From: Neisseria sicca
Lineage (GTDB): Bacteria > Pseudomonadota > Gammaproteobacteria > Burkholderiales > Neisseriaceae
Direction: 5' to 3'
Length of the DNA: 64,000 bases
Assembly: GCF_003044565.1 (NCBI RefSeq)
Contig: NZ_POXG01000001.1
Coordinates: 62,001-126,000 of the forward strand
The notes below the pieces were generated by a model. That model was not told where the DNA came from. It ran no database searches and was given only the letters and a program-made list of their open reading frames with translations. How positions within the stretch are numbered: position 1 is the stretch's first letter; every line of letters starts with the position of its first letter. The position numbers and the translations under genes were made by a program. Below, piece by piece: positions 48,794-58,343 of the stretch.

Positions 48794-50833
48794 TTATCCT
48801 TTAGAACGCTTATTTTTATCCATTAATGTTTGTTGTTGTATATCCAGGTTAAGCATTGACGATAATTGTTGTTTTTTCCTGAAATCTACAGGAAACATAT
48901 AGGTATGCTGAATTACTATTTCTCTCAATATTCGAATGCATACTGGGCTTGTCTCAATTTCATTATACGTTTCCTTCAAATTTTGCATATCTAAAATTCT
49001 ATTATTAAATCGTAAATCTATGGCTTGATAAATTAGAGAATATGCAGGAGTTTTATTCTTGTTTTTTAATATTTTATAGATCTCCCATGCATCTTTAGAT
49101 CCAATTGATGATGCTATTTTCTGTAAGACGCTATAAATAATACCATAAGTGATCTGTAGATATATATTTTCTGCATTTTTACCTATTTCTGTATTTGTTA
49201 AAGATGGATGCTCTAACAAAGTTTTTTGTATCATATCAATAATTTCAGATTTAAAGTTATCGGAAAGCTCTATGAAATAATGTAAAAAACGAAGACCTGT
49301 TGATATACCTTGCTCAGCTAGATGTTCTAAATCATTTTTTCTAATTGTTGCATATCTATTCCTAATAATTTGCCCAGCAATTTCCATTGCTTTAAATGAT
49401 TTATTAATATTTGATAAAAGATTATCTTCAAAATCATCATCTTTTTCAGTTTTGCTTTCTTCAAAATTATCGAGCTTTTTATTGTATTCATCTCTTTCAT
49501 TCGTAATATTTCGTTGTTCAATAACTAAATCAGGTATTTTAGAAATGAATTCAGACATAAATCCTAGTTCAGCTCGTGTTAATTTTGCAGGTTCATTTTG
49601 ATTGAATAGGCTAAGTAAGTATTTATTTATTTCCTCTAAAACCCAAGGATTTTTTGTATGATGAGTAATAAATATTAATATATTAGCATTATCCTCTTTG
49701 TATAGTTTATCAAGTACTCTGAAAAATATTTCTTTTGTATCATCATTATTATCATGTAAAGAGTCAGCGATTTTTTTACCCACAAAAAAATAGAATATAT
49801 AAGGATATTTGAAAGATATGCCTTCATCAGATCTTTTAAGAATTGAACACTTTTCAAGATTATAAATAATTTCTTGAGGGTTATCTAAAATGAAATTATT
49901 TTCATATTCCTTAAAAAAAGATTCTAATTTATTGTCGTCTAGTGAATGTTTTTCTTTATATAAATAGAAAGCTAACTCGGAAAGAATATTCATATATTTG
50001 TCATACTTTTTCTTGTCAATATTAACTTTTTCAAAAGACTGATAAATTAAATGCTGATAATAATGTCCATAAGATGATAGTTCTAAATTCTGAGTGGTAG
50101 CTGCTTCTTGCATTTGAAGAAATATAATCAAATAGATAGGTTTGGATGGGACAATATTATTACTTATTACTGCTTTTAATTTTTCACTTATATCACAAAC
50201 ATTATTATATAATTCACTTTCACTAATTGATTCTTCAATACCAAGCGATACCCATTTTCTAATCAAATCTTCACGTCTCTGATATCCAAATAATTTAAGC
50301 TCATAACGATTGAAATTATCTAAATTTTGAATATCAGGTACAATATACTTGAATGAATCGTTGGCAGTAATAATAATCCATGAAAAATGATCTTGAAGCG
50401 ACTTTATAAGTCTATCTTTAGCTTTTGTATTTAGTGTACATAGATGGAAGTCATCAATTAAAATTACGTTATCATTTAATTTAATATATTCCTTGTATGT
50501 TAAATTATCATATTGTTTTTCAAGTAATTTTGAGATAATAGATTCAGTATCTGAACTTTTTATGTCATTTGAATGTAAATATAAGGGAAATTTTTCCCTC
50601 TTGCATAGATCAATATATTCCTGTTTTAATAAACTAGTTTTTCCTTGTTGTTCCTCTCCAAATATAATTGAAAAACTTGGAGATTGGAAAATATCCTTTG
50701 ATGATTTTATTGATTTTAAAATACCATTCTCACTTTCTGGATACAATGTGGAAATATCAGGATATATAAAAATATCAGATAAATTTATATTATCAATTCT
50801 TCTGTGGGATAACTGAATATCTGTTTTATTCAT
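48794..50833 (-). CDS. STAND-type P-loop NTPase, partner of a TIR protein
   Basis: This AT-rich gene encodes 679 residues from the ATG at 50833; a GTG at 50857 would add eight but abuts its AAGGAG too closely. Walker A is GEEQQGKT at 59-66 and Walker B VILIDD at 123-128, followed by IIITAND, a sensor-like strand. The rest is helical and Lys/Asn-rich, without recognisable leucine-rich, WD or TPR repeats. The architecture fits STAND (NACHT-like) NTPases, which sense an invader and activate an effector. The partner TIR gene ends 53 bases upstream on the same strand. Function in anti-phage defence is inferred from the pairing and composition. Confidence 0.7.
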   Translation of the reverse strand: MNKTDIQLSHRRIDNINLSDIFIYPDISTLYPESENGILKSIKSSKDIFQSPSFSIIFGEEQQGKTSLLKQEYIDLCKREKFPLYLHSNDIKSSDTESIISKLLEKQYDNLTYKEYIKLNDNVILIDDFHLCTLNTKAKDRLIKSLQDHFSWIIITANDSFKYIVPDIQNLDNFNRYELKLFGYQRREDLIRKWVSLGIEESISESELYNNVCDISEKLKAVISNNIVPSKPIYLIIFLQMQEAATTQNLELSSYGHYYQHLIYQSFEKVNIDKKKYDKYMNILSELAFYLYKEKHSLDDNKLESFFKEYENNFILDNPQEIIYNLEKCSILKRSDEGISFKYPYIFYFFVGKKIADSLHDNNDDTKEIFFRVLDKLYKEDNANILIFITHHTKNPWVLEEINKYLLSLFNQNEPAKLTRAELGFMSEFISKIPDLVIEQRNITNERDEYNKKLDNFEESKTEKDDDFEDNLLSNINKSFKAMEIAGQIIRNRYATIRKNDLEHLAEQGISTGLRFLHYFIELSDNFKSEIIDMIQKTLLEHPSLTNTEIGKNAENIYLQITYGIIYSVLQKIASSIGSKDAWEIYKILKNKNKTPAYSLIYQAIDLRFNNRILDMQNLKETYNEIETSPVCIRILREIVIQHTYMFPVDFRKKQQLSSMLNLDIQQQTLMDKNKRSKG

Positions 50834-50886
50834 GTCTAATAGAAATGAGAAATTCACTCCTTTTATTTTTTCCTCATTTGGTGTTA

Positions 50887-51345
50887 TTAGTGCAGTTTCT
50901 TTTTTTTTAAATTTTCCAGAATTTTTCCAATACCATCAACTACTTCGCACCATGCTGAGTCCCGGTCAGGATAAGATGAAATTGCCTTTGCGTCCTTGGG
51001 TAATGCTTGGAACTTGCTAAACATTTCATTGTGCCAACGTACAGATCTAACAACAACTGGTACTAGTACTGATCTATGTTCCTCATGCTGTTTAATAGCT
51101 TGTTTTGCTTCTATATCCATGCAGTAATTAGATGCTAGAAAATCTGAACTAACTAAAAATAAAATAATATCACTAGTATTTAGATTGTCATCAATTGAAC
51201 TTTTCCACTCTTCCCCTGGATTGATACAACGATCATGCCAAATATCGATTAATCCCTGACGTTTTAAAGAGGATAAATGATTTTCCAATTCATTTTTGAA
51301 TGCCTCGTCTTTATGGCTATAACTGATAAATACCTTTTTTGTCAT
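50887..51345 (-). CDS. TIR-domain protein, predicted NAD-degrading effector
   Basis: This 152-residue protein consists almost entirely of one TIR domain. VFISYSHKDE (5-14), LIDIWHDR (32-39), and SDFLASNYCMDIEA (67-80) are the classic TIR blocks; E79 is at the position of the catalytic glutamate of NAD-cleaving TIRs. A good ribosome site (TAGGAG) precedes the ATG at 51345. It heads a two-gene unit with the STAND NTPase, both much more AT-rich than the flanking uvrA and ilvD, so probably transferred. It is likely the killing arm of an abortive defence system; that role is inferred. Confidence 0.85.
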   Translation of the reverse strand: MTKKVFISYSHKDEAFKNELENHLSSLKRQGLIDIWHDRCINPGEEWKSSIDDNLNTSDIILFLVSSDFLASNYCMDIEAKQAIKQHEEHRSVLVPVVVRSVRWHNEMFSKFQALPKDAKAISSYPDRDSAWCEVVDGIGKILENLKKKKLH

Positions 51346-51397
51346 TTCAAGCTCCTAAATATTTTGAAAATACGAATTTGGTAATAATTTTGATATA

Positions 51398-54268
51398 TTA
51401 CAAGATAACCTTCAAATACTTCCCAGTATAACTCCCCTTAACCTTCGCCACCTGCTCAGGGCTACCTGAAGCAATAATCCTCCCCCCGCCATCACCACCT
51501 TCCGGCCCCAAATCCACAATCCAATCCGCGGTTTTAATCACATCCAGATTATGCTCGATAATCACAATCGAGTTGCCTTTGCCTTTCAGACGACCTATGA
51601 CTTCCAGCAGCAGGGCGATGTCGGCGAAGTGCAGGCCGGTGGTGGGTTCGTCGAGGATGTAGAGCGTTCTGCCGGTGTCGCGTTTGGAGAGTTCCAAGGC
51701 GAGTTTGACGCGCTGGGCTTCGCCGCCGGAGAGGGTGGTGGCGGACTGGCCGAGGCGGATATAGCCCAGACCTACGTCCATCAGGGTTTGCAGTTTGCGC
51801 GATACGGTGGGGACGGCGTCGAAAAATTCGCGGGCTTCTTCGACGGTCATGTCAAGGACTTGGCTGATGTTTTTGCCTTTGTATTGGATTTCGAGCGTTT
51901 CGCGGTTGTAGCGTTTGCCGTGGCAGACTTCGCAGGGGACGTACACATCGGGCAGGAAGTGCATTTCGACTTTAATCACGCCGTCGCCTTGGCAGGCTTC
52001 GCAGCGGCCGCCTTTGACGTTGAAGGAGAATCTGCCGACGTTGTAGCCGCGTTCGCGCGAGAGGGGCACGCCGGCGAAGAGTTCGCGGATGGGGGTGAAC
52101 AGGCCGGTGTAGGTGGCGGGGTTGGAGCGCGGGGTGCGACCGATGGGGGATTGGTCGACGTTGATGACTTTGTCGAGGTGTTCGAGGCCGTGGATGTCGT
52201 CGTATGGGGCGGGTTCTTCTTGGGCGCGGTTTAGTTCGCGGGCGGTGATTTTGGCGAGGGTGTCGTTAATCAGGGTGGATTTGCCGCTGCCGGATACTCC
52301 GGTTATGCAGGTAATCAAACCGAGCGGCAGTTCGAGGGTTACGTTTTTGAGGTTGTTGCCGCGCGCGCCTTTGAGGACGAGCATTCGGTCGGGATTGACG
52401 GGCGTGCGTTCAGACGGCACGGCAATGGATTTTTTGCCGCTGAGGTATTGTCCGGTCACGGATTTTTCGCATTTGGCGACGTTTTCAGGCGTGTCGGCAA
52501 TCAGTACGTTGCCGCCGTGTTCGCCCGCGCCGGGACCCATATCGACGACGAAATCGGCTTCGCGGATGGCGTCTTCGTCGTGTTCGACCACAATCACGCT
52601 GTTGCCCAAATCGCGCAGGCGTTTGAGGGTGGCGAGCAGGCGGTCGTTGTCGCGCTGGTGCAGGCCGATGGAGGGTTCGTCCAAAACGTACATTACGCCG
52701 GTCAGGCCGCTGCCGATTTGGCTGGCGAGGCGGATGCGCTGGGCTTCGCCGCCGGAGAGGGTTTCGGCGGAGCGAGAGAGATTCAGGTAATCCAGCCCGA
52801 CGTTAATCAAAAAGCCGAGCCGTTCGGTGATTTCTTTGAGGATTTTTTCGGCGATTTGTTTTTTGTTGCCGTCCAAATCCAGCGTTTCGAAGAATTGGTG
52901 GGTTTTGGTCAACGGCCAAGCGGAGACTTCGTGCAACGGTTCGCCGCTGACGTAAACGTAGCGCGCTTCTTTGCGCAAACGTGCGCCGCTGCAGCTCGGG
53001 CAGGCGCGGTGGTTTTGGTATTCGCGCAGTTTTTCGCGCACGGTTTCGCTGTCGGTTTCGCGGTAGCGGCGTTCGAGATTGGGAATGATGCCTTCGAAGG
53101 CGTGGCTGCGGTTGAAGGTGGTGCCGCGTTCGGACAGGTAAGTGAAATCAATGACTTCTTTGCCCGAGCCGTGCAGCACGACTTTTTTGACTTTTTCAGG
53201 TAGCGTTTCCCAAGCAGCCTGCACATCGAAACCATAATGCCGCGCCAGCGATTGAATCATTTGGAAATAGAACTGGTTGCGTTTGTCCCAGCCGTCAATC
53301 GCGCCCGTTGCCAGCGATAATTCGGGATGGGCAACCACTTTTTCGGGGTCGAAGAAATTGGTGTTGCCCAAGCCGTCGCAAGTCGGGCAGGAACCCATCG
53401 GGTTGTTGAACGAAAAAAGGCGCGGCTCTAATTCGGGCAGGCTGTACGAACACACGGGGCAGGCGAAACGCGCGGAAAACCAATGCTCTTCGCCGCTGTC
53501 CATTTCCATCGCCAGCGCGCGCTCGTTGCCGTGGCGCAGCGCGGTTTCAAAACTTTCCGCCAGCCGCTGCTTGATGTCCGCCTTCACTTTCACGCGGTCG
53601 ATGACCACGTCGATATTGTGCTTGATGTTTTTTTCCAGCTTCGGTACTTCGTCCAACTGATAGACCTCGCCGTCCACGCGCACGCGCGCAAAACCCTGCG
53701 CCTGCAAGTCGGCAAAGAAATCGACAAATTCGCCCTTACGCTCGCGCACCGCCGGCGCCAGAATCATCACGCGCGTGTCTTCCGGCAGCTTCAACACGGC
53801 ATCGACCATCTGCGACACGGTTTGGCTGGACAGCGGCAGATTGTGTTCGGGGCAATACGGCGTACCGACGCGGGCGTACAAAAGGCGCAGGTAATCATGG
53901 ATTTCCGTAACCGTGCCGACGGTGGAACGTGGGTTGTGGCTGGTGGATTTCTGCTCGATGGAAATCGCGGGCGACAGACCTTCGATCAAATCGACGTCGG
54001 GTTTGTCCATCATCTGTAAAAACTGCCGCGCATAGGCGGACAGGCTTTCGACATAACGACGCTGCCCTTCGGCATAGAGCGTGTCAAACGCCAGCGACGA
54101 CTTGCCGCTGCCCGACAGCCCCGTGACCACCACCAGCTTGTGGCGCGGAATGTCCAAATCAACGTTTTTCAAATTATGCGTGCGTGCGCCGCGGATGCGG
54201 ATGGTGTTGTTGTCGCAGGCTTCTGAACGGGGAGTTTTGCTCTCGTTTTGATGATGGTGGTTGCACAT
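51398..54268 (-). CDS. uvrA: Excinuclease ABC subunit A
   Basis: This DNA-damage recognition ATPase of nucleotide excision repair works with UvrB. It has 956 residues. The two ABC modules have Walker [10 protein letters not shown] (about residues 49-57) and GVSGSGKST, each with a signature LSGGEAQR. Zinc-binding cysteine pairs are seen in [14 protein letters not shown]...CPTCDGLG and CEACQGDG...[20 protein letters not shown] and the N-terminal [13 protein letters not shown] are typical. The upstream [10 protein letters not shown] tail is a short species-specific extension. Confidence 0.97.
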   Translation of the reverse strand: MCNHHHQNESKTPRSEACDNNTIRIRGARTHNLKNVDLDIPRHKLVVVTGLSGSGKSSLAFDTLYAEGQRRYVESLSAYARQFLQMMDKPDVDLIEGLSPAISIEQKSTSHNPRSTVGTVTEIHDYLRLLYARVGTPYCPEHNLPLSSQTVSQMVDAVLKLPEDTRVMILAPAVRERKGEFVDFFADLQAQGFARVRVDGEVYQLDEVPKLEKNIKHNIDVVIDRVKVKADIKQRLAESFETALRHGNERALAMEMDSGEEHWFSARFACPVCSYSLPELEPRLFSFNNPMGSCPTCDGLGNTNFFDPEKVVAHPELSLATGAIDGWDKRNQFYFQMIQSLARHYGFDVQAAWETLPEKVKKVVLHGSGKEVIDFTYLSERGTTFNRSHAFEGIIPNLERRYRETDSETVREKLREYQNHRACPSCSGARLRKEARYVYVSGEPLHEVSAWPLTKTHQFFETLDLDGNKKQIAEKILKEITERLGFLINVGLDYLNLSRSAETLSGGEAQRIRLASQIGSGLTGVMYVLDEPSIGLHQRDNDRLLATLKRLRDLGNSVIVVEHDEDAIREADFVVDMGPGAGEHGGNVLIADTPENVAKCEKSVTGQYLSGKKSIAVPSERTPVNPDRMLVLKGARGNNLKNVTLELPLGLITCITGVSGSGKSTLINDTLAKITARELNRAQEEPAPYDDIHGLEHLDKVINVDQSPIGRTPRSNPATYTGLFTPIRELFAGVPLSRERGYNVGRFSFNVKGGRCEACQGDGVIKVEMHFLPDVYVPCEVCHGKRYNRETLEIQYKGKNISQVLDMTVEEAREFFDAVPTVSRKLQTLMDVGLGYIRLGQSATTLSGGEAQRVKLALELSKRDTGRTLYILDEPTTGLHFADIALLLEVIGRLKGKGNSIVIIEHNLDVIKTADWIVDLGPEGGDGGGRIIASGSPEQVAKVKGSYTGKYLKVIL

Positions 54269-54338
54269 GGTCGGACTGCCTTAAGCGGCTAAAATAAAAC
54301 GGCTATTGTAACACTTTTCGCTTGGGTTTCAGATTGAG

Positions 54339-54383
54339 AAAGGTCGTCTGAAAAGCCGGGAAGAGGATTTTCAGACGACCTTT
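54339..54383. repeat. Facing uptake sequences upstream of uvrA
   Basis: AAAGGTCGTCTGAAAA at 54339 and TTTTCAGACGACCTTT at 54368-54383 form a hairpin-capable pair. It lies upstream of uvrA, so it is more likely an uptake signal than a terminator of a known gene. Confidence 0.6.
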
Positions 54384-54519
54384 GGTCATTGGGATGGAAG
54401 GGATTGTTAATAGCTTTTGTTATTACGGAGTTTGCTTATCTTTTTGGGTTTTTCGCTATACGAACAAGGTCGTGCTCTAAGAAAAGGATGTGTATTTTAA
54501 AAAACATGATGGCGTAACA

Positions 54520-54566
54520 GCCGTATTGGGAAATGTGAAGCATGTTTCCCGAGTACGGCTTTTTTA
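54520..54566 (+). terminator. Strong orphan terminator, possible end of a small RNA
   Basis: GCCGTATTGGGAAA pairs with TTTCCCGAGTACGGC, then seven T residues. It stands in the divergent gap between uvrA (minus) and nrdG (plus) with no coding gene before it on the plus strand. The rest of the 54269-54715 stretch has no gene that I can support. A small RNA or an attenuated nrdG leader are the two explanations. Confidence 0.7.
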
Positions 54567-54715
54567 TATTTAAGCTGCGTTTTGATTTGGATTTTTAATA
54601 TAGAGGATTATTAAAAACTATCATATCGGTTTGTTGCATTGTTAAATAAAAATACTATATCTTGTGTTCTTGTGATTTAATTCGCACCATATATTGTATT
54701 TATGAGTAGTAAGTC

Positions 54716-55252
54716 ATGACAGCGTTGAAATTCACAGTCGAGCAAATTGTATGGCAGGAAGTGCCGGGCGAAGTGTCGCTGGCGTTTCTGTTTTCAGGCT
54801 GCCCGCTGCGCTGCAAAGGCTGCCATAGCGCCGATGCGTGGAAAGAAGGTATCGGCACGGAATTGACCGAGGATTATTTGAGAGGTCGTCTGAAACGCTA
54901 TCGCGGGCTGATTAGCTGCGTGTTGTTTATGGGCGGGGAATGGCAGCCGAAAGCCTTGCAGAAAATGTTGGGCATCGTGACGCAGGCGGGTTTGAAAGCC
55001 TGTTTGTACACCGGTTTGGAGCGTGAGGAGCTGGAGGCGGTTTCAGACGGCATCCTGCCTTATCTGACGTATCTGAAAACCGGCCGCTGGCAGATGGAGC
55101 TGGGCGGCTTGGACAGCCCGACAACTAATCAGAAATTTATCGATTTGCGTACGGGCGAGGTGTTGAACCGCTTGTTTATCAAAGACAAACCCGCGCCCAA
55201 AATCATCCCGATTACGATTCAGCCGCAGGCGGCCGCTTTTCAGACGGCCTGA
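54716..55252 (+). CDS. nrdG: Anaerobic ribonucleotide reductase activating protein (radical SAM)
   Basis: NrdG uses S-adenosylmethionine and a 4Fe-4S cluster to create the glycyl radical in NrdD. The 178-residue protein has the cluster motif C29-x3-C33-x2-C36 in FSGCPLRCKGCHSADAW, followed by the FMGGEW block that resembles the radical-SAM GGE motif. nrdD follows 34 bases downstream. One uptake sequence is inside the gene (translated as GRLK) and a variant one at its end. The nrdG-nrdD order is the reverse of E. coli. Confidence 0.93.
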   Translation: MTALKFTVEQIVWQEVPGEVSLAFLFSGCPLRCKGCHSADAWKEGIGTELTEDYLRGRLKRYRGLISCVLFMGGEWQPKALQKMLGIVTQAGLKACLYTGLEREELEAVSDGILPYLTYLKTGRWQMELGGLDSPTTNQKFIDLRTGEVLNRLFIKDKPAPKIIPITIQPQAAAFQTA

Positions 55253-55286
55253 GGCTTTTTATCCAACCCACACAGGAGGAATTAAC

Positions 55287-57068
55287 ATGATTCGGCTGCA
55301 TCCCGAACAGTTAAACGGCAAACTGCAATTCATGCATGACTACATCAGCGCGCAAAACGCGGCGGACGGTTCGAAAATGGACGCCAATGCCAACGTTACC
55401 CAGAAAAACATCGCCACTATGGAAGCGGAAATTATGAAAGACTTTTTCGTGCAGATTAACCGCGCCCAAATGTCGCGCAAAATCGCCGAAATTTTCGACC
55501 AATCCGTTGCCGACGAATACATCCGCCAGATTGAGGCGCACGAGATTTATGTGCACGACGAAACCAGCCTCAAGCCTTATTGTGTGTCGGTTACGCTGTA
55601 TCCCTTCCTGCTCGACGGGTTAAGCAAACTCGGCGGCGAATCTAAGGCGCCGCAGCATCTGGCATCGTTTTGCGGCTCGTTTATCAATCTTGTGTTTGCC
55701 ATCAGCGCGCAGTTTGCCGGCGCGGTGGCGACAGTGGAATTTCTGACCTATTTCGATTACTTCGCCCGCAAAGACTACGGCGACGATTATTTGGAAACCC
55801 ACGGCAAAGAAATCGCCAACCACATGCAGCAGGTGGTGTACAGCATCAACCAGCCCGCCGCCGCGCGGGGCTATCAGAGCGTATTTTGGAATATTTCCGT
55901 TTACGATCAATACTATTTCGACGCGATGTTCGGCGATTTCGTCTTCCCCGATTTCAGCAAACCGGTGTGGGCGAGCGTGGCAAAGCTGCAAAACTTCTTC
56001 CTCAAATGGTTCAATCAGGAACGCACCAAAGCTGTTTTGACCTTCCCCGTCGTTACCGCCGCGATGCTGACCGACGGCGGCAAATGCAAAGACACCGTGT
56101 TCGCCGGCGAAATGGCGAAAGAGTTGGCGGAAGGCAATTCCTTCTTCGTCTATCTTTCTGACAACCCCGACTCGTTGGCTTCCTGCTGCCGTCTGCGAAA
56201 CGCCATCGAAGACCGAACCTTCAGCTATACACTCGGTGCGGGCGGTGTAGCGACCGGTTCCATCAACGTCATCACCATCAATATGAACCGGTTGGAGCAA
56301 GACGGGCGCGACCTTGCCGCCGAAGTCGCCAAAATCCACAAATACCAATACGCCTACCGCAAACTGATGGAAGAATACCAAGCCGCCGGAATGCTGCCCG
56401 TTTACGATGCAGGCTTCATCACGTTGGACAAACAGTTCCTCACCATCGGCATCAACGGCATGGCGGAAGCCGCCGAATCGCAAGGCATCAAGGTCGGCTA
56501 CAACGACGACTATATCAACTTCGTCCAAGGCCGTCTGAAAACCATATTCGAAGCCAACCAAGCCGCCAGCAAACACTACGGCGTGAAGTTCAACACCGAG
56601 TTTGTCCCCGCCGAAAACCTCGGCGTGAAAAACGCCAAATGGGACAAAGCCGACGGCTACCAAGTCAGCCGCGAATGCTACAACTCCTATTTCTACGTCG
56701 TCGAAGACGAAGAAATCAACGCGCTCGACAAATTCCTGCTGCACGGCAAAGAACTGGTGGACTGGCTCGACGGCGGCTCCGCGCTGCACCTGAACCTTGA
56801 CGAAGCCCTGCCAGAATCCGGCTACCGCTCGCTCTTGGACATCGCCGCACAAACCGGCTGCAACTACTTCTGCGTGAACGTGCGCATCACCATCTGCAAC
56901 GAATGCGGCCACATCGACAAACGCACCCTGCACGCCTGTTCCGCCTGTGGCAGCCACAACATCGACTACGGTACCCGCGTTATTGGTTATCTGAAACGCG
57001 TATCCGCCTTCTCGAGCGGACGGCGCAAAGAACACGCGCTACGGCATTACCACCGCAAAGCGGCTTGA
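55287..57068 (+). CDS. nrdD: Anaerobic (class III) ribonucleoside-triphosphate reductase
   Basis: NrdD makes deoxynucleotides without oxygen by a glycyl-radical mechanism. The 593-residue form lacks the N-terminal ATP-cone of the longer enzymes: it begins directly with LHPEQLNGKLQFMHDY. The C-terminal zinc site is C537/C540/C551/C554 (CNECG...CSACG), and the radical glycine is G567 in TRVIGYL. A strong ribosome site (AGGAGGAATTAAC) precedes the ATG. It is co-transcribed with nrdG and closed by an uptake-sequence terminator at 57084. Confidence 0.94.
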   Translation: MIRLHPEQLNGKLQFMHDYISAQNAADGSKMDANANVTQKNIATMEAEIMKDFFVQINRAQMSRKIAEIFDQSVADEYIRQIEAHEIYVHDETSLKPYCVSVTLYPFLLDGLSKLGGESKAPQHLASFCGSFINLVFAISAQFAGAVATVEFLTYFDYFARKDYGDDYLETHGKEIANHMQQVVYSINQPAAARGYQSVFWNISVYDQYYFDAMFGDFVFPDFSKPVWASVAKLQNFFLKWFNQERTKAVLTFPVVTAAMLTDGGKCKDTVFAGEMAKELAEGNSFFVYLSDNPDSLASCCRLRNAIEDRTFSYTLGAGGVATGSINVITINMNRLEQDGRDLAAEVAKIHKYQYAYRKLMEEYQAAGMLPVYDAGFITLDKQFLTIGINGMAEAAESQGIKVGYNDDYINFVQGRLKTIFEANQAASKHYGVKFNTEFVPAENLGVKNAKWDKADGYQVSRECYNSYFYVVEDEEINALDKFLLHGKELVDWLDGGSALHLNLDEALPESGYRSLLDIAAQTGCNYFCVNVRITICNECGHIDKRTLHACSACGSHNIDYGTRVIGYLKRVSAFSSGRRKEHALRHYHRKAA

Positions 57069-57083
57069 TGGTATTCAATAGAT

Positions 57084-57127
57084 AAAGGTCGTCTGAAAAC
57101 TGGTTTTGAGGTTTTCAGACGACCTTT
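57084..57127. terminator. Uptake-sequence terminator after nrdD
   Basis: AAAGGTCGTCTGAAAAC and GTTTTCAGACGACCTTT face each other over a short loop, with GGGGTTTTG following. It lies just after the nrdD stop. Confidence 0.8.
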
Positions 57128-57182
57128 GGGGTTTTGTTTATGAATTTATATAAGGATGAACGAGTTTGAAGCCAAGAATAAG

Positions 57183-57215
57183 AAAAACGACCGATACGCC
57201 GTACCGGTCGTTTTT
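57183..57215. terminator. Hairpin terminator of the lipoprotein gene
   Basis: AAAAACGACCGATAC and GTACCGGTCGTTTTT form a long stem with A/T-runs on both sides. It lies just past the stop of the minus-strand lipoprotein gene at 57232. Confidence 0.8.
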
Positions 57216-57231
57216 ACGAATACCTGTTAAA

Positions 57232-57561
57232 TTAGAACCAAGCTTTGATCAAAGCGGCAGTACCTGCGATACCGCCAATCAAGCCGACTGCATTGGCTGC
57301 GGTACCCATTGCGCCGTTGACTTGGTCACGTTTGTCTTGGCGTTTTTCACGTTCCAATGCCAGCTCTTCTGAAACGTTGGTACGTTGACGGCGGTGTTGT
57401 TCCAGCTCGGCACGGGAGAGTTGTGCAGATTCGCGGTTGCGGCCTGCTTTGATGGCGGCGGAGTCGCTACCGATAGCCAAATCGCCTACGGAACCGCCGG
57501 GAGCGGAGCAACCGGTGATAACGAAAGAAACCAAGAGCAGGGCTGCGATTTTATTTTTCAT
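57232..57561 (-). CDS. Small predicted lipoprotein (109 aa)
   Basis: A type II signal peptide MKNKIAALLLVSFVITGC places the lipidated cysteine at residue 18. The mature part has a charged helical stretch (QLSRAELEQHRRQRTNVSEELALEREK in outline) and a glycine/alanine-rich hydrophobic C-terminus (about 86-107) that could re-enter a membrane. I do not recognise a family. It is 56 bases downstream of another small lipoprotein gene on the same strand with similarly Arg/Glu-rich sequence; the two may work together at the envelope. Confidence 0.75.
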   Translation of the reverse strand: MKNKIAALLLVSFVITGCSAPGGSVGDLAIGSDSAAIKAGRNRESAQLSRAELEQHRRQRTNVSEELALEREKRQDKRDQVNGAMGTAANAVGLIGGIAGTAALIKAWF

Positions 57562-57617
57562 AATGTTACCTGTTTGAAATGTAAATTAAAAATCAAATAA
57601 TCCGTAAGGGCCGGCTA

Positions 57618-57863
57618 TTAGTGGAGGATGTAGATGCGGTTGTTGCGGTTGGCGCGGTTGATTGCATCGGCTTCATCCATCATTTCTTGACGGCGCTCGC
57701 GGCGGCGTTCTGCACGTTCTGCACGTTCGTCAGCTTGAACGCGGCGTGAGTCGGCACGCATGGTGGCTTCTTGTTCATAGGATGGTGAGTAGTGCATGTG
57801 GCCGTAAGTACAGCCGGTAAGCGCACCAATCAGAGCAGTCAATAAAATAGTTTGTTTTAACAT
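57618..57863 (-). CDS. Small predicted lipoprotein (81 aa)
   Basis: The signal peptide MLKQTILLTALIGALTGC gives a lipidated Cys at residue 18, followed by TYGHMHYSPSYEQEA and then a very Arg/Glu/Ala-rich helix (about 36-63) of alternating charges. No family is recognised. It precedes the 109-residue lipoprotein gene and may be co-transcribed with it. Codon use and composition look native. Confidence 0.75.
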   Translation of the reverse strand: MLKQTILLTALIGALTGCTYGHMHYSPSYEQEATMRADSRRVQADERAERAERRRERRQEMMDEADAINRANRNNRIYILH

Positions 57864-58343
57864 ATATGATAATCTCAGATGAAAAGAAGGGCTGGTTAAG
57901 AAATTTTCTGTATATTATTTTAATCTTATGGAATTTACAAGTTAAAACTTCTGTAGCAATTCAAAAAATTATGTTAACGAATGTTTCAGAATTTATTTCA
58001 AATATGAAATGTACAAATTAAATGATTTTTCGGGTAGAAATTGCCTGCTGCATTGGGTTTGCGTGAAAGTTTCCTGATAAATAATTACTGTAAAAATTTA
58101 TTTGAGTATCAATAAAAGCGAATCAGATATGGAAAGGGAAATGTCTATGCTGATTGTTGAACCAACGGAAATATGTCCCTGCTGTTTCGTCGGCATACTT
58201 TTAGAGCCATCATCCAAAATTTTGGGATAAGTCAAACTAAGCAGGGAAATCTTGGTCTGAACGGTTGTTTTCTCTGAATTATGGGAAACATTCAATCTTA
58301 TTTATATTAAGATTCGGTTTATTGTAAACAGGCGAATTGTGTC
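57864..58343. other. Gene-free AT-rich intergenic region
   Basis: This 480-base stretch lies between divergent genes (lipoprotein on minus, malQ-glgB on plus) and probably holds both promoters. A 65-codon minus-strand frame at 58098-58295 has no ribosome site or recognisable sequence and I do not call it. No uptake sequence or clear hairpin is seen. Confidence 0.6.

Noticed and set aside
48794..50857. GTG start of the STAND gene eight codons upstream
   Set aside because: The AAGGAG overlaps the GTG with no spacing, so the ATG at 50833 is preferred, although its own ribosome site is poorly placed; the true start stays uncertain.
54600..54715. Possible FNR box upstream of nrdG
   Set aside because: I looked for the TTGAT-N4-ATCAA pattern and found no convincing match, despite the expected anaerobic control.
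55620..57035. Long minus-strand open frame opposite nrdD
   Set aside because: It is the antisense shadow of a GC-rich gene with strong codon bias; no ribosome site or recognisable domain, and nrdD has clear catalytic motifs.
58098..58295. 65-codon minus-strand frame in the gap before malQ-glgB
   Set aside because: No ribosome site, no recognisable motif, and AT-rich sequence makes such frames common.
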